Source: Nicotiana tabacum
Lineage: Eukaryota > Streptophyta > Magnoliopsida > Solanales > Solanaceae
Reading direction: 5' to 3'
NCBI RefSeq assembly: GCF_000715075.1
Contig: NC_134082.1
Span: forward strand, 144,758,948 to 144,822,947
DNA length: 64,000 nucleotides
Shown here one piece after another: positions 57,690 to 64,000 of the stretch (its first letter is position 1; the number at the start of each line of letters is the position of its first letter). A program made the position numbers and the translations under genes. The notes beneath the pieces were generated by a model that did no database searches, was not told where the DNA came from, and saw nothing but the letters and a program-made list of their open reading frames with translations.

Positions 57690-59836
57690 AATACATATAT
57701 AGGGTTTGAAAAAAAATTATTGAGTTCATATGAACCCATAACTTATGAGCTAGGTACGCCCTGCCGCTACCGTTACTGATGCTCCTTTCATTGTCATTAT
57801 TATGAAAGAATAGGAGCACCACAGCGTAGGTTCTAACTAACAAACTCACTAATAGAAGTGGATTTGCAGAGATGAAATTTTGTCCAGGTGATCAGGTTCA
57901 GTGTTAGTATTGATCAGGCTTACAAATTAAATTTTGTTGTCATTTCTTGTCCCTCCAATTGTTAATCCTACATAAAATGACGACTAATGAAGCGGCATTA
58001 ACCGTAAACCATGAACCTTGAACAATTTGGACAGAAAAAAACTGAAACAATTGAACATGTTTTATCAACAATGGTCATCCATGTTCCCATGTGGCTGTCA
58101 TTATCATGTGATTTCTCATAAATTAATCCTGCTAGTTTACTGCTAATTGTTTTCCATAAGACAAGAAAATAATTAAACAAAAAAACATACATCTTGTCTT
58201 CTCTTTTTGGTTATAGCTTCCATCTCACATAATCGTACAAGAAATTGTCCTTTAGCAGGTAAGATATTGAGGATTCTACTCAAATTGTTCCAAACAATCT
58301 AAAACAACCAACGCATTTCATGCATGTAGTTTTAGTGTTAATTGTTGATAATTTGAGCTTAATTCAATGAATTTTGATTATATACATCCGCTCTCTGAAG
58401 CATTGCTGGCTACTACTTTAATTTGGAGTAAATCTTATTCCAATATTGTCAGTGCATTCGAATTTATGGATTCTGGAACACGAATAAAAAATATAAAATA
58501 CTATATATTGTGAAAGTTAATTAGTCCCATTAACTTTTATAATTTTTCATAAAAGTGGAGGCGAAGGTCGAGGATATATCATGTGGTTTGAGTGTAGTCC
58601 CATTATCTTTTATAATTTATTTATAGGGGTAAACAACAAAAATATAACCAAAAAAAAAAAAAAAAATTTTTTAGATAATACATTTAAAATTATGTGTAGT
58701 CAGAAACAAAAAATGCTCAACTGATTTTACTATCCAGGATACTAATATATGTGTTATAATAATTTGTTAATGAAATATCTTAATGTATAGAGCGTACATT
58801 GCGGATAATCTAAGACGTAAAACGTACATATAGAGTTTTTTAGGATGCAAGAGTCGAAGAATTTAAGGAGTAAAGCATGCATGAGCTAATGGCTCACTCC
58901 CCATAATTAAGGTGTTAGCTCTATCAGATTTTTGTTGGAATTAATAACACTAAAGATGGTTAACACTAATGTCAGTGTGCACTCAAATAGAAGTTCCAAC
59001 GAACTCTAAAATCTCTTGAGTACTGCTTTTGTAGAAACTGGAGGAAATGAAGAGAATGATTAATCTTGTGAACGAAAACAACCACCAGATGAAGATATAT
59101 ATAGAAGGTGCTGAAATTTTTCTGAGTGCAGGATTTGGAATAGTTTAATTGCTGGGATTTATTAATTGCCACTGAAGAAGCTGTTTCTGAGTTGGAATAC
59201 TTAGATGCTGAATAGAGTTTGTAAGTTTCTTTTTTCGTTACTCTTGGTATATATAAAGAGTGGAGAAAATCACTACCACACCCTTCTAAGAATAGATGCA
59301 ACTCATGAAAACAAAAGACACATTTTCATATTTGAATAACTAACAATTTTAGCACCACATGATTGCCTTCGAAGTTTAGGAGAGCCATCTTCTCGAGGTG
59401 ATCATTGTTTAACCAAAAATCTGAGTCTTGGTCAAAGCTAGAAAGAAATTTGGGTTACTGATAATCAGGAGACGAAAATAAAATATTTTTGAGAATGATG
59501 ATAAAGCAGTAAATAGTTTTTTATTTCAGTAAGATCTCAATAGTATTTCGTGTCCTTACAGATGTTGAGTCTTTCCCCTTTTATAGTTGATTCTAGGAGA
59601 AGATATAATGCTTTTGTCTTAATGAGACAATTATGAGCAATAAATGATATTTAAAAGAAACGTTACACAATCATTTCTATTTAATTCAGATTCTCTAACG
59701 TATTTGACATTTAATATTGTATTTAGACTCTTTTACGTCATCAGTTTCGTGTCTTCAACTTCTTCTGATCTTTGATCTTTAAACGACTCGAATAGATACG
59801 AAACTCGTACCTATTTTAGTAACGGTCCATACCTAT
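57690..59836. other. Gene-free DNA
   Basis: AT-rich sequence with only short ORFs lacking recognisable domains; the 109-codon minus ORF at 58972-59301 shows no family signature. 59330-59830 has words reminiscent of another decayed LTR but no boundaries I can defend. Confidence 0.5.
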
Positions 59837-62499
59837 TGTTACAACCCATATCCACATGTGTTAGTTCATGCCATATATTAGTTAACATAAATCCAAGAAG
59901 TAATTATCTTTGAGATTATAAGAAGTCAATCCTATTGGTCTTAAGTGATACAAGAGTGTATAAGGGTGATTAACCAGTATTAAAAGTTAAACGAATCAAG
60001 GATGTTGTAACTCGTATTTTCAGGTAATCTAGCGGTGCTTAATACACTCAAGAGGTCATTTATTAAGGTATTTTAATCATATAATATCTGTATCATAAGT
60101 CTTGAAGTCAAACGAGTTATGAAACAAAAGTCGACAAAAGTTGTCGCAACTTAGGTTCATAATTTTACTTAAACATTAGGTCAAATGTTTCTAATCTTTT
60201 CTCATAATTTACAAGGTATTACGGGGTGATCTACCTACCAAATTAAAGATCTATGAGTCTAGTTTCCAACGCATTAAACCGTTCATCTATATGATCTCGG
60301 AGTAGAGAGATATTCGCGTTTTCGCGAGACTGCGCCAAGCACCTCTCTATGGGGCCCACTAAGTCGGTTTAAGATATTTGGACCTATATAGGATGACTAC
60401 AACCCGTTTTAAATCATTTCTTTTCACTATTTTCAGACCTTAGAACCCTAGGAACATCCTCTCAAGGTTCTCTCAAGATTCAAGACCCAAAAAGGGCAAA
60501 CAACACAAATCAAGTGTCGGGAATTCCGTGGCGCTAGTAAGTCTCTTGTTCTTCTTGTTGTTGCTCATTTTTGTGTCGTTCCAGCCCGTGTGGGAGGTTG
60601 TTTTAAAGGGTTTATGTTCTGTAAATACTCCCTCATGTTCTTAATATCAATCCTAGGTGATTTCAAGCCTTCTAAAGTGATTCTAGTGCCGAAAAACACT
60701 AATTGATCGCTAGTTTCGTTTTTTTTGTTGTGTGGCAGCATTGGAGGGATATTTCATGGAAATTTAAGGTCAAATTGGAGTTGTTCTTTCTGTATAAAGG
60801 TAAGGAACCTCTTACTCTATATGTATTTAAGATTATCCAAGTTGCGGCTAAGCCATTGAAGCTAGAACTTGTGAGATATATATCGAAGGGTTTGGTAGTA
60901 ATGTTATTGTTTTGTGGACTGTTTTGCGTTGTTGTTGGGCTGCGTATTTTACTACTATCTTGTGGAGTTTTGGAGGAGTAAGGGTGTGGGGAAACACCAT
61001 ATATATGTAGGGTTATGGGCTGATAGTTATTCGTAACATTTCCAGATTGTTTGACACGATTATGGTGGTCGTCGTATGTATGGAGTGATTAGGCTGTGTG
61101 TGGACTATATTGGGAGGCTCAATATGTTTATTATTGATGTTGTTTGGGCTGTTTGGTGACTATTTTGAATGGTGTGAGGTCATATATATAGGGGAGGTGC
61201 TGTCCGTTTCATCGTAAAATAGGTTGTGGTCGATACATAATAGTTATGACGCTTAAATGATAATGATAGTATCATTTCTCTTATTGTAGACTAAGGAGTT
61301 TTGACAATTGCATAGCTTGAGATTGGGGAAGTATATACAAGGTATGTGAGGCTATCCCTTTCCTTCTTTTGCACGACTCCTATTGTACATAATGTAATGA
61401 ACGAGCTTCCAAAGATACTCTACTCTTAGAAGCTAGCAGTACTTACATTGTTTTCCCTCTTATGGAACGATTGATGTTAATGTTGCTTCTCTTATTCTTA
61501 TGTTATCAATGTTATTGGTACTTCCTGATTCTTATAAGGTTCATAGTGAAGAGTTAGTCCTAATAACGTGTACAGAGGATACCGACCTTACGTCATCCGA
61601 AAGGTTTAGAATGTGATTCCATGAGTCGAGCATGCATTATATATATGTATCTATTTTACTCTACCGAGCCACGCTATAGTTGGCCGGGTACGGCACCTAT
61701 TGTGCAACCACTGATCAGTTGGGTTTTACCGAGCTCCACGTGGCCGGGTACGATTCTACCGAGCCTATTATGGCCGGGTACGATATGATGATGATGATGC
61801 CCACAGAGGCGAATGCTTTAAAGGTTTATGTATTTATACATATGTATCATGCATTTCATGTAAGTAGCCCTCAGAGGTACTAAGATGTTACAGGTGGTAT
61901 ATTCTTTATCCTTGCTTACATTACTGATCGTATTTATGGTTCCTTGCCTTACATACTCAGTACTTTATTCGTACTGACGTCCTTTTATTTGTGGACGCTG
62001 CATGTCGTGCTGCAGGTCCTGATAGACAGACAGGTGCAGCTCCCCCACCACAGTAGACTGTCCAGTTCAGCGGTGATTGGCGAGATCCCTTCTCCGGACT
62101 TGCCTTGGTCTTGGTATGCAATTTTTGTTATAGACATTATGGGTATGTCGGGGCCCTGTTTCGGCTATGTTGCAACACTTATGTTCTTTTAGAGGCTCAT
62201 AGACAAGTGTCGGCTCATGTATAGTTTGGTATGCCTTGTCGGCTAGTTTTTGTTGTATAGTCTTTCATAGTAGCGTGGTAGCTCATACCTTATATGTAGT
62301 TTCTTGAGTGTCTGGTCATCCCCTGCTATGTATGTTCATGCCGTCATATTTTATTGCTGGTTGTCCATGATCTAGGTCTACCATTTATATTGATCTCTTT
62401 AGCCTTAAAAGATAATAATGAAGGTTAGATGAAATGTACGTTGGTGCTCGGCAAGTGTGGTCGGGTGCTAGTCATGGCCCTTCAGTTTGGGTCGTGACA
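59837..62499 (+). repeat. 5' LTR of element H (2663 bp)
   Basis: Contains CGCGTTTTCGCG (about 60317), TATATAGG (60385-60392), donor-like GTAAGT (60537-60542) and GTAAGG (60800-60805), and three tandem TGGCCGGGTACG units (61680-61790). A 92-codon ORF at 60703-60981 with hydrophobic stretches lies in the leader and has no recognised homologue. Confidence 0.85.
60385..60392 (+). promoter_or_regulatory. TATA box of the element H LTR
   Basis: CTATATAGG, about 70 bases after the CGCG palindrome and 150 bases before the first donor-like site. Confidence 0.6.
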
Positions 62500-62503
62500 A
62501 ACT

Positions 62504-62515
62504 TGGTATCAGAGC
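62504..62515 (+). other. Primer-binding site of element H (tRNA-iMet)
   Basis: TGGTATCAGAGC, four bases after the LTR end; no mismatch to the initiator tRNA-Met 3' end over 12 bases. Confidence 0.93.
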
Positions 62516-62705
62516 AAGTTTGTCCTAGGGGTTGTCTATGAGCCGTGTCTAGTAGAGTCTTGATTATGGATGTGTAGCGCGCCACATTTATAATCAGGAG
62601 GCTACATGACATCTAGGGTTGTTACCTTCTTCCTGAATCTAGATCGTGCGTAGAGTTGAGTCATAAGTGTTTGTCTCTAATATTCACCTTGTTGTTTTTT
62701 CAGTG
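62516..62705 (+). other. Untranslated leader between primer site and gag of H
   Basis: 190 bases without a significant ORF. Any packaging signal would be expected here or in the LTR. Confidence 0.5.
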
Positions 62706-64000
62706 ATGCCTTCGACTAGGAAGCAAACGATTAGTAGACAGCTTGATACAGCAGCGGGAGAGGGTACCAGTCAGGTGCCCCAAGTCAGAGCAGGACAAAG
62801 TGAGGCTCAAAGTGAGATGCCCTCTCATACCTCATCTTCTCCATCTCCTCCAGAGGATATTAGAAGGCACCCAGCGCCTCCAGTTCCTCCGTCTGGCACT
62901 CCAGACCAGGATATGCAGAGTGCTTTGCAGTTATTGACTAGCTTGGTAGCTGCTCCGGCTCAGAGGCAGAATACAGGTGCTGCTGAGAAACCAGTTAGTA
63001 CAAGAGTTCGTGATTTTATTAATTTAGACCCTCCAGTGTTTACCGGATCAGACCCCAAGGAGGACCCACAGACTTTTATTGACCAGGTTCATCGTACACT
63101 TCGGGTTATGCATGTTAGTGATACAGAGGCAGTAGAGTTGGCTTCTTATCGGCTACGGGATTTAGCAGTTCTCTGGTATGATAGTTGGGAGAGATCCAGG
63201 GGTCTGAACCCTCCTCCAGCTGTGTGGAAGGAATTTTCTGAGGCCTTTCTTCGTCACTACTTGCCAGTTGAGATACGACGAGCTAGAGCTGATAAGTTCT
63301 TGAACCTTAGACAAGGTAATATGAGTGTGCGAGAGTACAGTATGCAGTTTGATTCTTTGGCAAGGTATGCTCCCCATATGGTGGCCGAGATGAGTGATAG
63401 GGTGCATATGTTCTTGAATGGGTTGGGACCACATCTAATAAATGAGTGTACGACAGCCTCCTTGGTGGAGGGCATGGATATTTCCCGTATTCAAGCTTAT
63501 GCCCAGACCCTAGAGGATCGTAAGCGCCAGCAGAGGGCAGTTAGGGAGCAGGATAGAGGCCAGCATAAGAGGGCGAGATTTGCAGGGTATTCTGATGACT
63601 TCAGAGGCCGCATCAGGCCACAGTTTTCGAGGAGTTCGGCGCCACCTGTAGCTAGTGCTCCTCCACAGTTTCAGAGGCCTCGATATGATCGATCCTATTC
63701 TGGTCCAGGTCAGAGTTCGCGGGCATCTGGCTCGCAACATCACATGGATACTAGTCAGATGAGACCCCCAACACCACATTGTGATCAGTGCGGCAAGGCC
63801 CACTTTGGACTGTGTCGTCGAGGTTCTGATGCATGCTATTCGTGCGGGCAGCCTGGCCATATGATGTGGGATTGTCCTAATAGAGGAGGTGATGGTATGG
63901 CTCAGCCGACTGGATCTGTGTCTGGTTCTTCCTCATCAGTTCGACCTCCAGCACGGGGTTTTCAGCAGTCGACAGGTCGTGGTAGGGGTAGAGGTGCAGT
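62706..64000 (+). CDS. Gag polyprotein of element H (partial, open at window end)
   Basis: Gag builds the cytoplasmic particle and packages element RNA. The reading from ATG 62706 is open for 431 codons to the window end, where it probably continues into pol. Residues 1-110 are polar, Ser/Pro/Gln-rich. Residues about 115-255 form the Retrotrans_gag capsid domain (DPKEDPQTFIDQVHRTLRVM, LRDLAVLWYDSWERS, FLNLRQGNMSVREYSMQFDS). About 260-350 is basic and Arg/Gln-rich. Two Cys-His motifs follow: CDQCGKAHFGLC (359-370, shortened) and the classical knuckle CYSCGQPGHMMWDC (377-390, C-x2-C-x4-H-x4-C). The end is Gly/Arg-rich. No stop or frame break is visible. This ATG is the first one after the primer site that opens the frame, and its context follows a pyrimidine-rich stretch. 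Confidence 0.92.
   Translation, partial: MPSTRKQTISRQLDTAAGEGTSQVPQVRAGQSEAQSEMPSHTSSSPSPPEDIRRHPAPPVPPSGTPDQDMQSALQLLTSLVAAPAQRQNTGAAEKPVSTRVRDFINLDPPVFTGSDPKEDPQTFIDQVHRTLRVMHVSDTEAVELASYRLRDLAVLWYDSWERSRGLNPPPAVWKEFSEAFLRHYLPVEIRRARADKFLNLRQGNMSVREYSMQFDSLARYAPHMVAEMSDRVHMFLNGLGPHLINECTTASLVEGMDISRIQAYAQTLEDRKRQQRAVREQDRGQHKRARFAGYSDDFRGRIRPQFSRSSAPPVASAPPQFQRPRYDRSYSGPGQSSRASGSQHHMDTSQMRPPTPHCDQCGKAHFGLCRRGSDACYSCGQPGHMMWDCPNRGGDGMAQPTGSVSGSSSSVRPPARGFQQSTGRGRGRGA

Larger units (their letters stand above)
59837..64000 (+). mobile_element. Element H: Ty3/gypsy, apparently intact, runs off window
   Basis: 5' LTR (TGTTACAACCC...GGTCGTGACA), perfect iMet primer site and a gag that stays open to the window end. 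Pol and 3' LTR lie beyond 64000. The 5 bases before the LTR are CCTAT, which should recur after the 3' LTR. It is the best candidate in the window for a recently active element. Confidence 0.85.

Noticed and set aside
60703..60981. 92-codon hydrophobic ORF in the H leader as a new protein
   Set aside because: It lies in the long non-coding LTR, overlaps a donor-like site, and no counterpart was noticed in the other LTRs.

Overview
This is a plant nuclear window, almost certainly from Solanaceae and most likely Nicotiana or a close relative. The grounds are tobacco-vein-clearing-virus-like endogenous pararetrovirus (EPRV) debris, several chromovirus LTRs that start TGT(C/G)ACGACC, tRNA-iMet primer sites, and a plant-only DUF241 gene. 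It is an accessory, repeat-dominated region: I can support one intact host gene in 64 kb (38570-39460, minus). No RNA gene, CRISPR array or bacterial-type operon is visible.

Layout. 1-9575: minus-strand Tekay/Del-type Ty3/gypsy element A, with decayed gag-pol and its 3' LTR cut by the window edge. 9576-19626: an Athila/Tat-like gypsy element (C), decayed and lacking integrase, whose leader holds a foreign gag fragment and a 5.35 kb compound microsatellite: 835 uninterrupted copies of ACTGCT, then 87 copies of ACC, then mixed ACT/ACC. 19627-25139: plus-strand chromovirus D, truncated at both gag and LTR. 25140-38270: a TA repeat and a scrambled EPRV cluster. Its reverse transcriptase gene is split just past the YVDD motif by solo LTR E (27155-33894, perfect 5-bp duplication GTAGA), which itself contains solo LTR F (29585-33220). 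38290-45076: the host gene island, a Copia-like LTR and a long inverted-repeat element. 45077-56114: a terminal-inverted-repeat element with a hairpin minisatellite, split by G (45185-55295), a complete 10.1 kb non-coding LTR element (LARD-like; duplication CTCTT). 56115-59836: a Copia-like LTR, a hAT-type MITE and gene-free DNA. 59837-64000: 5' LTR, perfect primer site and open gag of plus-strand gypsy element H, running off the window.

How it fits together. The order of events can be read from the nesting: EPRV, then E, then F; the inverted-repeat element, then G. Elements G and H keep perfect iMet primer sites, whereas A's primer site shows only C-to-T/G-to-A changes, as expected for old methylated copies. 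Across six LTR groups (A, D, E, F, G, H) I see one repeated architecture despite divergent sequence. It is: a CpG-rich palindromic cluster, a TATA-like box, a GTAAGT-type donor about 100-150 nt later, a second donor (GAGGTRAGT) about 400 nt after that in five groups, then a short tandem array whose units can each form a hairpin. This shared leader layout and the giant ACTGCT array are the two observations most worth following up.
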